This document shows positions 26,940-35,138 of a stretch of DNA of 64,000 nucleotides, in pieces; position 1 is the stretch's first letter, and the number at the start of each line of letters is the position of its first letter. The stretch is taken from positions 1 to 64,000 of the forward strand of contig JAEYFP010000008.1 of the NCBI GenBank assembly GCA_023402845.1. The letters are read 5' to 3'. Source of the stretch: Bacillota bacterium (GTDB lineage Bacteria; Bacillota; Clostridia; Lachnospirales; Lachnospiraceae). Made by a program: the position numbers and the translations under genes. Under the pieces are notes generated by a model that was not told the origin of the DNA, made no database searches, and saw only the letters and a list, made by a program, of their open reading frames with translations.

Positions 26940-28208
26940 TTATTCAACACCCATTTCTTCTCCGTACCATAAAAATTCGGAATTAACCATCGCGAAATTA
27001 TCATATGTCGTCCCGTCTTTTTCATATGCAGAGTAGTTCAACTGAGATCCGATTTCAAGATCATAGCTTTTTGCTGCATATCTCATCCATGAATCAAGAT
27101 CGATTGTGTCTTCCGTACCATCAAGATACGCCAGAGAATACGCAATACTGCCATACATCATTGTGGAAAAATAGGGGATTTCCCAGTTGGAAAAATGCCC
27201 TGTCATACCTTTTTCTTCCAAAGCAGCTGCAATTGCTTTATTTGTCCAATCCATATCCAAAAGATGTTCTGAGTCAGCTGTAATTCCGAAAGCATCCATA
27301 AATCCGGGTGCAAATGGGCCGGGATCAGGTGTGCCGACCAAATAGCCTCTTCCCTCGTCGCATAAAGCCGTGAATACTGCTGTTGCGCAGAATGAGCTGA
27401 AAGACATAAATCCTACATTATCACCATACTTATCTAATTTATTATAAACATCTTCTTTTGACGCCTGAATCATTGCAGGTCTGGAGTTGGCATCCGATTC
27501 GCTCGGGAGTGAGTTGACGATACATTCAATTCCCAATTCCTCACTTCTTTTCTGGCAAGCCGCAATACGACTCTGTGCCCTTTCCATTCCCAACTGATCA
27601 ACCGGCACCTCAAGCACCAGCACCTCGCAGCCCTTTTCAGCGGCTTGCTCCGCTGCAGCAACGGTCAGTTCATTAAATACAGTCATAACTGCAAGATCAG
27701 CAGATTTGGATACTTCCGGCGGCTCCTCGGACGGGTTGACCATGATTACAAGCAATTCCGGATTAACCTGTTTTGCCGCATCTGCAGCCGCAATCGATCC
27801 GGGCACCGCTTCATTAATAACTAGTGCGCCTATTTCTGGTTCATTTGCCATATTTGTGGCGAGCGACACAATTGTTTGAACATCTGAATCTTCGGGAAGT
27901 GTACTTAATTCAATCCGATCCTCTCCAAATTCTTTAATACATTTCTCTGTCATTCTGTAATTTTCTTCGCCCCAGCTTAATGGTGAACAAAGAACACCCA
28001 CCTTTTTCCCTTCCGGATTTAATGGTCGTTCTACTGTATCTGTTGCCGTGCCATCATCTGATTCCGGATTTGCTATGCTCTCCTTGGCCGCCGTGTCCTT
28101 TTTAATTGATTCCGACGATAGACCGGAAGCCGAACATCCTATTAGCATTGTCCCCATTATGACAGATAGTGATAGTGCTGTAATTCTTTTTACTAATGTG
28201 TTCTTCAT
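26940..28208 (-). CDS. DUF3798-type substrate-binding lipoprotein
   Basis: A 422-residue exported lipoprotein: signal peptide with lipobox LIGCSAS (Cys25), a serine/threonine/aspartate-rich linker to about residue 65, then a periplasmic-binding-like domain starting KKVGVLCSPLSWGEENYRMTEKCI, as in DUF3798 proteins. It is the extracellular binding component for the ABC importer encoded downstream. DUF3798 proteins have no established ligand known to me. A stem-loop follows at 26884. Confidence 0.78.
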   Translation of the reverse strand: MKNTLVKRITALSLSVIMGTMLIGCSASGLSSESIKKDTAAKESIANPESDDGTATDTVERPLNPEGKKVGVLCSPLSWGEENYRMTEKCIKEFGEDRIELSTLPEDSDVQTIVSLATNMANEPEIGALVINEAVPGSIAAADAAKQVNPELLVIMVNPSEEPPEVSKSADLAVMTVFNELTVAAAEQAAEKGCEVLVLEVPVDQLGMERAQSRIAACQKRSEELGIECIVNSLPSESDANSRPAMIQASKEDVYNKLDKYGDNVGFMSFSSFCATAVFTALCDEGRGYLVGTPDPGPFAPGFMDAFGITADSEHLLDMDWTNKAIAAALEEKGMTGHFSNWEIPYFSTMMYGSIAYSLAYLDGTEDTIDLDSWMRYAAKSYDLEIGSQLNYSAYEKDGTTYDNFAMVNSEFLWYGEEMGVE

Positions 28209-28259
28209 TTTCCTTCTCCTTTTTCTTCTACGAACTATTATTAGTGTCAGTTATCCTAT

Positions 28260-29516
28260 CTATTCCGTACATGTATATTTTTCTATTTTCTCAGTTATCG
28301 GATGCCCCCGCTTCTCCAACTGTTCAAATAGCTTTTCCGGACTCGGAAGTGTACCCGGTGCAATAACGCCACTTTCTGAAAATTCCCCTTTTATCAGCAT
28401 GTCCGCAAGAATGATCGGCAGGCTTCCCACTGTACTGTATGCACCATTCCCAATCCACGGCAAATGTTTGATGGCTTCATGCAGAGTGCTGTTAAATGTC
28501 ATTTCATGGCGAATACTCTGACCATTTTTCTTTCCATAAACAATGACAGCTGCAGCATCTGCGCCGTCGATCAATTCTCCCGACTCGACCATGGTCTTAT
28601 AATCTACATTTGCCATTGGCTTTAATGAGGATGCAATAGCCTCTTTTAAATTAAGCATTTCCATCTCCGGATGTTTTATAACCTGATCTCTGACAGCTTT
28701 GTAGATAACCTCTTTAACATCTGAACATCCCGAGAAAATCGCTCCTCTATGATATATTTTATGCACCGGCTTTCCTGTATGTTTTTTAATCAATGCTTCC
28801 ACACAGGAAACGCTCTCCATATATATTTTCTTTTTACCGGCCGGTTCGGGAAATTCAAATTCTTCCGAAAAATCTAGTTCTTCATCCAACGAAGTGATTT
28901 TCCCATCCTTATAGTAATTGGGTTCTTCCAAGTGAAGCATCATCTCTATCGAAAGCATGGTCGGTCCCATCGCGACCAGTTCTTTCGCTTCCAGCCATGT
29001 CATACTTCGGATACCTATTTCATCTATGGAATCCATCTGATCTGTAATATATTTTGCAGCCAAATTTACCCACCCCGGCGAAACTCCCTCGCTGGGCAGT
29101 GCCACCAAGCCGGCATCCTTAAATTGCCGGTCCATTTCCAACTGTGCCTCTACGGTTTCTTCATATTTAGTGCCTTCCAAATCAGATGACATTGCGTACA
29201 AATCCATGTAATGTGCTCCCGTAAGTAAAGCGCCCTTCATAATAGAAAGATTGCAAAAAGGAAGAATTCCGTTAAAAATAAATTTAGTTCCCTTTGCCAC
29301 TCTCGCTACATCCTCGGGGTCAGTCGCATCCACCTCGAGAACTTCAATTGCTGTATCTGTGACCTTGCTCCCAAGTTCCCGAATTAATGACCTCACATGT
29401 TCTGCCTTTTCTAAATCTACATCCGCAAGAACCACACGTTTCACATCCGGCTCCATTGCCAATAATGCAGCGAAGCATCCGCCTTGATTTCCGCACCCTA
29501 TAACGCAAACATCCAT
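28260..29516 (-). CDS. Saccharopine dehydrogenase-like NAD(P)-binding oxidoreductase (paralogue 2)
   Basis: A 418-residue paralogue of the 18695-19939 protein: VIGCGNQGGCFAALLA, FNGILPFCNLSIMKGALL, PSEGVSPGWVNLAAKYITDQMD and LHEAIKHLPWIGNGAYSTVGSLP align along the whole length. Its place between a VOC gene and the binding protein of the ABC importer ties the enzyme to the imported compound. ATG 29516 has AAAGGAGG 8 nt upstream; the longer frame to 29621 overlaps the VOC gene. Two full paralogues in one regulon suggest two related substrates or two successive steps. Confidence 0.75.
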   Translation of the reverse strand: MDVCVIGCGNQGGCFAALLAMEPDVKRVVLADVDLEKAEHVRSLIRELGSKVTDTAIEVLEVDATDPEDVARVAKGTKFIFNGILPFCNLSIMKGALLTGAHYMDLYAMSSDLEGTKYEETVEAQLEMDRQFKDAGLVALPSEGVSPGWVNLAAKYITDQMDSIDEIGIRSMTWLEAKELVAMGPTMLSIEMMLHLEEPNYYKDGKITSLDEELDFSEEFEFPEPAGKKKIYMESVSCVEALIKKHTGKPVHKIYHRGAIFSGCSDVKEVIYKAVRDQVIKHPEMEMLNLKEAIASSLKPMANVDYKTMVESGELIDGADAAAVIVYGKKNGQSIRHEMTFNSTLHEAIKHLPWIGNGAYSTVGSLPIILADMLIKGEFSESGVIAPGTLPSPEKLFEQLEKRGHPITEKIEKYTCTE

Positions 29517-29535
29517 TTCCATTTCCTCCTTTAAG

Positions 29536-29943
29536 CTATGCCGGATATTTTTCATCCATAATAGCCACCCTTGTTCCTTCCGGCCCAACGTATTCCATAA
29601 TCGTAATCCGTTTGTTCTCACGATAAATAGGACCGTTAATTAGTGGATATCCCGCCTCCTTCAGCAATTTCGCAACTCTCTCGCAAGAATCAACGGTCAC
29701 ACCGATTTGGTATCCCGCATGTGTGGGGGCGTCGTCCGGCGAATTTGCAACCAACTCAATCATTGGAAAATCAACCATCGGCACTTTACCCTTTTGAATC
29801 ATAAACGCAACCTTGATTTTGCCGCCATTCATTCCGCCATCCTCTTCATAATAAGTTTGTTCCTCAAGTCCCAAAATGTCTCTGTAAAATTTAATATGTT
29901 CCTCAATGTCTTTCACATAAAGCATAAAATAAGAAAACTTCAT
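29536..29943 (-). CDS. VOC-superfamily protein, copy 2
   Basis: A 135-residue VOC protein similar to copies 1 and 3 (KFSYFMLYVKDIEEHIKFYRDILGLEE, VPMVDFPMIELVANSPD, GPEGTRVAIMDE). Glu in MIELV is in a metal-ligand position. First gene of the VOC-oxidoreductase-ABC importer operon, with a regulon promoter 41-69 bp upstream. It differs by an insertion rich in Gly-Lys around residues 36-44. Confidence 0.78.
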   Translation of the reverse strand: MKFSYFMLYVKDIEEHIKFYRDILGLEEQTYYEEDGGMNGGKIKVAFMIQKGKVPMVDFPMIELVANSPDDAPTHAGYQIGVTVDSCERVAKLLKEAGYPLINGPIYRENKRITIMEYVGPEGTRVAIMDEKYPA

Positions 29944-29983
29944 TTTTTACCTCCCAGTATTTATTGTTTACTTTGATATGTGC

Positions 29984-30012
29984 ATTGTAATACATTATAA
30001 TACATTTGTCAA
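29984..30012 (-). promoter_or_regulatory. GntR-regulon promoter/operator 2 (VOC-importer operon)
   Basis: On the minus strand TTGACA (30007-30012), 17 bp with ATGTATTATAATGTAT, and TACAAT (29984-29989). It matches promoters 1 and 3 at nearly all spacer positions. Confidence 0.75.
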
Positions 30013-30129
30013 TATTGTATTAGTACATATTATTACCTTTCTAAGTATAAAAGGATTTAAATAAATATGTTAATTTTAACATTCTTGAAATTTGATATTA
30101 TATTTATTTTAATTAATTTCAATTAATTC

Positions 30130-30159
30130 TTGAACTTGTATTAGCATTCGTTATATAAT
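30130..30159 (+). promoter_or_regulatory. Promoter of the GntR regulator gene
   Basis: TTGAAC at 30130-30135, 18 bp beginning TTGTATTA, and TATAAT at 30154-30159. Downstream a TTGTATT (30172-30178) and an inverted AATACAA (about 30198-30204) flank the leader, so autoregulation by the same half-site is plausible. Confidence 0.55.
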
Positions 30160-30224
30160 ATAACATAAGAGTTGTATTGTTTTACAAATATTATTAATAC
30201 AAATCAAGAAAAGGAAATGAGATT

Positions 30225-30962
30225 ATGAATGATTCTTCTAGTTTATACCATGCGCTGGATAACAACAGTCCAGTTCCACTTTATCGTCAGCTCGCAAGTA
30301 TCATAAGGGATAGTATTGAGTGTGGAGAATATCCGCGAGATTCGCAAATACCAACCGAAACTGTATTGAGCCAGCAATATGGCATTAGTCGCATTACTGT
30401 ACGGAAAGCCTTAGAGGAACTGACGGATGAATGTCTCCTCGTCCGCAAGCAAGGAAAAGGCACTTTTGTGAATATAGAAAAAAGCATTCAAACCGACTAT
30501 CCTTTTACTCCATTTGATGATGCCGTTAAACGAGGTGGCAAAAACCCCTCTACCAAGCTGGTTTCGTATTCCCTGGAAGTTCCTTCAAGACGAATCGTAA
30601 ATTTTCTCGGACTCGGAAATTATGAAAATGTCATCTCTTTAAAACGGCTTCGTTATGCAGATAGTGTTCCCCTTTTGCTTGAATCGGATTATTTTCTTAA
30701 TTCATTTACTTTTCTTGCATCTGCTTCCCTGACCAGTTCCAGCAATGAGGTTCTTCGTAGCCATAATATTTTTCCTATTCATGGTCTTAATACAATCAGT
30801 ATATGCTATGCCACAGAGGAGGAATCTCATCTATTGAATGTAGAGGTAGATTCCCCTCTTCTCTATGTTTATAGCGAGATTAAAGATCAAAATCAACGAC
30901 CAATTCAGGTTTCTAAACAAATTATCAGATCCGAACTTTATAAGCTGGTATTAACCACCTGA
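30225..30962 (+). CDS. GntR-family regulator (HutC/UTRA type) of the catabolic island
   Basis: A 245-residue regulator: N-terminal winged helix (PLYRQLASIIRDSIECGEYPRDSQIPTETVLSQQYGISRITVRKALEELTDECLLVRKQGKGTF, residues 18-80) and a UTRA ligand domain (about 95-240). UTRA domains bind small metabolites, often phosphosugars or amino-acid derivatives. It stands in the middle of the island, and shared promoter motifs before the flanking operons make it the likely local repressor. RBS AAGGAAATGAG lies just upstream of the ATG. Confidence 0.87.
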   Translation: MNDSSSLYHALDNNSPVPLYRQLASIIRDSIECGEYPRDSQIPTETVLSQQYGISRITVRKALEELTDECLLVRKQGKGTFVNIEKSIQTDYPFTPFDDAVKRGGKNPSTKLVSYSLEVPSRRIVNFLGLGNYENVISLKRLRYADSVPLLLESDYFLNSFTFLASASLTSSSNEVLRSHNIFPIHGLNTISICYATEEESHLLNVEVDSPLLYVYSEIKDQNQRPIQVSKQIIRSELYKLVLTT

Positions 30963-30999
30963 TCAAAATCACCTTTCCTATATTTCCAGAGCATCCGGC

Positions 31000-31548
31000 C
31001 TATTCCATGTTGGCATGATGCTCTTTTATTATATTTTTTCCTGCATTTTGATTCCTCGCGATATATTCCATCATGCAGTCTCCCAAGGGTACGATGGAAT
31101 GCTCAAACCGATTGTCCGTAAGCCATGTTTTCTGTATGCTTCCTTCTTCAGACTCTGCCTCCATTTTCATGACAATATCTGCAATTTTGCCAAGTGTCGA
31201 ATCTGGGCAGGCAGTGATCAAAACTACTTTAACGCCCATTTTTTTTGCCTGTTCCACAAAAAGAATAACTGACTGTGTTTCTCCCGAGCAGGAGGCAGCA
31301 ATCAAAAGGTCTCCTTTTTTAATTGCGGGAGTCGTAACCCCTCCCGTAACATATGCCGTAACCCCAACCTGCATAAATGCCATAGCCACGGCCTGCATCA
31401 TCAAAAAGGACCTGCCCGCACCACTAAAAAATACATGCGGCGAATTCTGAACAGCTCCCACCACCTCATCAATATCTTCTTTTTTCACACTTGCAAGCGC
31501 CGCTCCAATACCCCTAGCCGTTTCCTTCCTATAAAGCTCCGTATCCAT
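31000..31548 (-). CDS. SIS-domain sugar-phosphate isomerase, 6-phospho-3-hexuloisomerase-like
   Basis: A 182-residue single SIS domain protein: FFSGAGRSFLMMQAVAMAFMQVG and LLIAASCSGETQSVI carry the phosphosugar-binding Ser/Thr residues, and the C-terminal SIVPLGDCMMEYI helix supplies the usual general base region. Size and motifs fit HxlB, which interconverts hexulose 6-phosphate and fructose 6-phosphate. It follows the synthase homologue by 18 nt. FrlB-type deglycases are longer, so the PHI assignment is preferred. Confidence 0.8.
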   Translation of the reverse strand: MDTELYRKETARGIGAALASVKKEDIDEVVGAVQNSPHVFFSGAGRSFLMMQAVAMAFMQVGVTAYVTGGVTTPAIKKGDLLIAASCSGETQSVILFVEQAKKMGVKVVLITACPDSTLGKIADIVMKMEAESEEGSIQKTWLTDNRFEHSIVPLGDCMMEYIARNQNAGKNIIKEHHANME

Positions 31549-31566
31549 AAATCATTCCACCTTTCA

Positions 31567-32199
31567 CTACTTATACTTCTCAACAATTTTCTTTAGTACC
31601 TTTGCATTTTCAACACGGTTTTCTGATACCGTGAGTGCAGATCCCGAAATAATAATTTCCGGTCTATATGGAAGCACCTCATAAACATTATCAGGTCCGA
31701 TTCCTCCAGCAACGGACAGTTTGGAATTATGTACCAACTGACTTGCAATCTTTAAATGTTCAAATGGAGTATGATGTAATGCTTGGAGATCTGCAGGAGT
31801 ATGAACGCTTAGATAATGCATTCCCATATCGTCTAGTTCCTTTACACGTTCATAAAAATTGCGAACGCCCAACATGTCTACCACCAATTTAATTCCGGTT
31901 TTTTGTGCAGCCGCCAATGCGCTTTGAATTGTAGCATCTTCAACACATCCCAGAACAGTCACATAATCGGCACCGTAGCGATAGGCCATCTCGGTAAAGA
32001 ATCCACCTCCGTCTGCTATTTTGATATCTGACAAGTACTCCGGTTTCGGAAATTCCTTCTTTAATTCTGTTAATGCTTTGAAACCAAACTCGGTAGATAT
32101 TGCCCCTACTTCCACAATGTCCACATAGTCCACTACATCTCTCAGAATAGCCTTTGCATTGTCAATTGTTCCAAAATCAAGTGCAATTTGTATCTTCAT
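31567..32199 (-). CDS. 3-hexulose-6-phosphate synthase / keto-gulonate-phosphate decarboxylase family
   Basis: A 210-residue TIM barrel of the OMP-decarboxylase suprafamily: IQIALDF at the N terminus, then DIKIADGG (metal-binding Asp pair), GADYVTVLGC, and the phosphate-gripping VAGGIGPDNV and IISGSALT. With the adjacent PHI homologue it could join or split a one-carbon unit and a pentulose phosphate. Synthase and 3-keto-L-gulonate 6-phosphate decarboxylase cannot be separated from sequence alone here. It is transcribed from one side of the overlapping divergent promoters. Confidence 0.75.
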   Translation of the reverse strand: MKIQIALDFGTIDNAKAILRDVVDYVDIVEVGAISTEFGFKALTELKKEFPKPEYLSDIKIADGGGFFTEMAYRYGADYVTVLGCVEDATIQSALAAAQKTGIKLVVDMLGVRNFYERVKELDDMGMHYLSVHTPADLQALHHTPFEHLKIASQLVHNSKLSVAGGIGPDNVYEVLPYRPEIIISGSALTVSENRVENAKVLKKIVEKYK

Positions 32200-32240
32200 T
32201 TTTCGTCCTCCTTTTTCTCTTTATAATATTATATAATATA

Positions 32241-32280
32241 TTGACATTTGTATTGTAATGTATTATAATTTATTTGTCAA
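32241..32280. promoter_or_regulatory. Face-to-face overlapping promoters, GntR-regulon site 3
   Basis: Plus strand: TTGACA 32241-32246, 17 bp, TATAAT 32264-32269, toward the VOC gene. Minus strand: TTGACA 32275-32280, 17 bp, TACAAT 32252-32257, toward the synthase-isomerase genes. Both units occupy the same 40 bp, so a single bound regulator or polymerase would block both. Confidence 0.8.
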
Positions 32281-32321
32281 TAAGAAACAGAAATATAAAA
32301 ACAGAAAGGGGATTCAACAAT

Positions 32322-32729
32322 ATGATGTTTTCTTATGTAGTACTATATGTAAGCGATATGGAAAAATCTGTGCAGTTCTATCGTGATATCATCGGATTGG
32401 AGTGTGAGCGCAGATATACCGAAGAGGATGGCGTCGAGACTGCATTTATGGTTCAGCCTGGCATGCGCCCCATGGTAGATCAGCCAATGATCGAATTAGT
32501 AAGTGGTATGCCCAACATGCCGACCGCACAGTCCGGCGAATTATTCGGATTTACAATCGATTCCATGGAGCGTGTGTCAAAGCTTCTTAAAGAAGGAGGC
32601 TACCCTTTGGTAAAAGGACCTTATTCACCTGATTCCAACTGTATTATTTGTGAGTACCGGGGACCGGACGGAGAGCGTATCGGCGTAATGGAAATGGATG
32701 AGGAGGCCTGGGAAAATGACCAGAAATGA
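32322..32729 (+). CDS. VOC-superfamily protein, copy 3
   Basis: A 135-residue VOC protein close to copies 1 and 2 (FSYVVLYVSDMEKSVQFYRDIIGLECERRY, RPMVDQPMIELVSGMP, GPDGERIGVME). ATG 32322 is chosen: AGGGG lies 10 nt upstream, and the ATG at 32274 would lie at or before the transcription start. It overlaps the following dehydrogenase gene by 14 nt, again pairing a VOC protein with a dehydrogenase. Confidence 0.78.
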   Translation: MMFSYVVLYVSDMEKSVQFYRDIIGLECERRYTEEDGVETAFMVQPGMRPMVDQPMIELVSGMPNMPTAQSGELFGFTIDSMERVSKLLKEGGYPLVKGPYSPDSNCIICEYRGPDGERIGVMEMDEEAWENDQK

Positions 32730-33750
32730 GACCGTCAAAGTAATCTGCTATGGGATAGGTGCCATGGGGCGAATGACTGCTTCCCTTATGTTGGAAAAAG
32801 GATATGAGATAGTTGCTGCCATTGATAAGTATTCTTATATTGGAGAGGATTTTGGCGATGTTCTCGGATTGGGTTATAAGCTTGGATTTACAGTAAGTGA
32901 TGACGCAGATGGCGTGCTTTCGAATACCAAGGCAGATATTGTTGCCGTTAGTGCAAAAAGTTTGCTTAAGGATATGCAGCCCATTTTCGAACAGTGCTTA
33001 GAATATGGCTTTAATGTGGTTTCTCTTGCGGAAGAATCATTTTTTCCTTGGAGAATTCGTCCGGCGGAAAGTGCCGCATTAGATAAACTTGCAAAAAAAC
33101 ACGGAGTTACACTTACCTCCTGCGGTATTCAGGATGTTGTATGGTTAAATGCATTCTGTACACTTAGTGCCTGCTGCCATAAGATGGATAAGGTAATTGG
33201 TCGTGCCGTAGCTGACCAGAATCCATATGGCATAGAGGCAACCAAAGGAATCGGCTTCGGTCTGACTGTAGAAGAATTCAACAACCGTACTGATCTCGGT
33301 GAAGCAGATCCAAACTGGTTTGGCATGACTCTTGAGACAATTATCTCTCGATTGCAGATGACTCCGACAAGCATTAGAGATATTCTTGAGCCAATAACAG
33401 CCGATCATATTATTCACTATGACGGTGGTAATATAGATATTCCCGCAGGCAGAGTGTCCGGCTGGAACCAAATTACAGAAATCGAAACAGCCGAAGGAAC
33501 AACGTTCCGTTGTGAATTCATTTCAAAGATCTGTGAAAAAGAAGGAGAAGAATTCCATGGGTGGGAAATTCAGGGGCAACCAAATCTGACCATGATAATC
33601 CCCGGTCTGGAACCTCCATATATTATCTGCACTTCCGTTGTAAATCGTATTCCGGATGTTATCAATGCAGCATCTGGATTTGTCACGCTCGATAAAATGC
33701 CGACTCCGATATATCGAAGCCAGAAACCGGAATCTTATATCCATAACTAA
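32716..33750 (+). CDS. 2,4-diaminopentanoate dehydrogenase-like NAD(P)-dependent enzyme
   Basis: A 344-residue enzyme with N-terminal Rossmann fold (VICYGIGAMGRMTASLMLEKGYEIVAAIDK) and a DapB-like C-terminal domain; segments such as EESFFPWR, CGIQDVVWLNAF and GFGLTVEEFNNR resemble 2,4-diaminopentanoate dehydrogenase of ornithine fermenters. That family deaminates an amino group oxidatively. The start at 32716 has AGGAGG 8 nt upstream within the end of the VOC gene. A strong terminator follows. The true substrate is probably a related amino compound made in this island. Confidence 0.7.
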   Translation: MTRNETVKVICYGIGAMGRMTASLMLEKGYEIVAAIDKYSYIGEDFGDVLGLGYKLGFTVSDDADGVLSNTKADIVAVSAKSLLKDMQPIFEQCLEYGFNVVSLAEESFFPWRIRPAESAALDKLAKKHGVTLTSCGIQDVVWLNAFCTLSACCHKMDKVIGRAVADQNPYGIEATKGIGFGLTVEEFNNRTDLGEADPNWFGMTLETIISRLQMTPTSIRDILEPITADHIIHYDGGNIDIPAGRVSGWNQITEIETAEGTTFRCEFISKICEKEGEEFHGWEIQGQPNLTMIIPGLEPPYIICTSVVNRIPDVINAASGFVTLDKMPTPIYRSQKPESYIHN

Positions 33751-33760
33751 TACTTTCAGT

Positions 33761-33803
33761 ATTTCGCGTAATCTATTTTAAATAAATTACGCGAAATTTT
33801 TTA
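33761..33803 (+). terminator. Rho-independent terminator after the island's last plus-strand operon
   Basis: ATTTCGCGTAAT (33761-33772) pairs perfectly with ATTACGCGAAAT (33786-33797), followed by a T-run. Confidence 0.9.
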
Positions 33804-33844
33804 AACCAAGACAAATACAAAGCGACAGAGCGGAGCGCGCAATT

Positions 33845-34522
33845 ATGAATCATAGTCTAAATTTAAAATATGCAATATTTGATATGGACGGATTGATGTT
33901 TGATACAGAACGGCTTGTGATAACTGCCTTTCAGAGATGTATTTCTCCCCAAGCAGGATGTGAATTTCCAACAGATAAAATGACTCAATTTTTAGGTCTT
34001 GATTTTCGGGCATGTACCGTTCTGTTTGCAAAGCTTTTTAACAGCAGGCTGACATTTAAAGAATGCCGTGATATTGCAAGCGTGTGGATACAAAATTATA
34101 TCGATACAAATGGCATCCCTATAAAACCCGGTCTCATCACGCTGTTAGAATGGCTTAAAAAATGTGATTTTCACACTGCCGTAGCCACATCTTCTAACTA
34201 CGATCTGGCATATTCTTATATTACAACAGCCAAAATAAATCATTATTTTGAAAAAATTATCAGCGGTGACATGATAACCAAAAGCAAACCGGATCCGCAG
34301 ATATTCGAAGCAGCCTTAAGTGCTCTGCAATGTAATAATAAGCTCTCCTGTATTATTTTTGAAGATTCCTTGAATGGCCTTTTGGCAGCCGAAGCCGCGA
34401 AAATTCCATGTATTATTGTCCCCGATCTGATTGATCCCACGCTTGATCATGATGGAATGTATCTGGCAAAGGTCAATACTCTTGCCGATGCAATTCCTGT
34501 GATTAATGCTTACAATATTTAA
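33845..34522 (+). CDS. HAD-superfamily phosphatase, beta-phosphoglucomutase-like
   Basis: A 225-residue HAD hydrolase: motif I FDMDGLMFDTE (nucleophile and acid Asp), motif II AVATSSN, Lys in ITKSKPDPQIF, and motif III IIFEDSLNGLLAAEAAKIPCI. The helical cap lies between residues 18 and 90. Such enzymes dephosphorylate sugar phosphates or act as mutases. It lies after the island's terminator and only a weak GGAG precedes the ATG, so membership of the regulon is unclear. Confidence 0.8.
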   Translation: MNHSLNLKYAIFDMDGLMFDTERLVITAFQRCISPQAGCEFPTDKMTQFLGLDFRACTVLFAKLFNSRLTFKECRDIASVWIQNYIDTNGIPIKPGLITLLEWLKKCDFHTAVATSSNYDLAYSYITTAKINHYFEKIISGDMITKSKPDPQIFEAALSALQCNNKLSCIIFEDSLNGLLAAEAAKIPCIIVPDLIDPTLDHDGMYLAKVNTLADAIPVINAYNI

Positions 34523-34693
34523 ACAATTATAATACCAGCAAGTGCAAAACTGATAAATATCGGTTCTGCACTTTAATCACGGTCTATATTTATTACAATC
34601 CTGTATTACTCCTTCTTTTACAAATACTTTCAGGCAAGTATATCTTTCTTTCTATATAATAAACAATAATATCATTTTAATCTGTTTTATATG

Positions 34694-34914
34694 TTATACA
34701 AAGAACCTTAACACTGATATATCTGTTCGCAGGATGAATTCTTGGCATAATACCAAATAATTTTGTTCTTTTTCATATAACTCTATACTTTTGTATATTT
34801 CTTTTAAAGTTGCCATTTCTGCACCCATATGAATATATTCCATCATTGGAAAACCCAATGTATTCCTCGCATTGCCAATACAGAAGAATCCTTGTGGCTC
34901 TATGATACAAAAAA
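34694..34914 (-). pseudogene. Coding remnant in an otherwise empty interval
   Basis: A minus-strand frame of about 73 codons with protein-like composition (GNARNTLGFPMMEYIHMGAE, ...YEKEQNYLVLC...) ends at a stop at 34694 and begins after a poly-A/T run at 34909-34914, where a frameshift seems to have cut it. It might be the C-terminal part of a regulator; I do not recognise the family with confidence. The rest of 34523-35138 shows a weak hairpin at about 34540-34576 and nothing else. Confidence 0.3.
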
Positions 34915-35138
34915 ATTATATCGATGTCAGGTGATGTATCCTGAAAAATCTGTCCTCAATTTGGCCTCCTGAAGTAACAGATGCAAACAATGTCCTTCCT
35001 AAAGAGCGGAAAAAGCGTTATCCCTCCTCAAGTGGATTTTTCCCTTGATATGTGCCGTTTTTGATTAAAGAAAAAAACTTCATAGCTAATAAACTCAATA
35101 CACATATATGCAGGTTTTGTCACATCCTTATATTTGAT

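Noticed and set aside
32274..32321. Longer N terminus of VOC copy 3
   Set aside because: The upstream ATG lies only a few bases past the -10 box of its own promoter, and paralogues start at the FSY segment.
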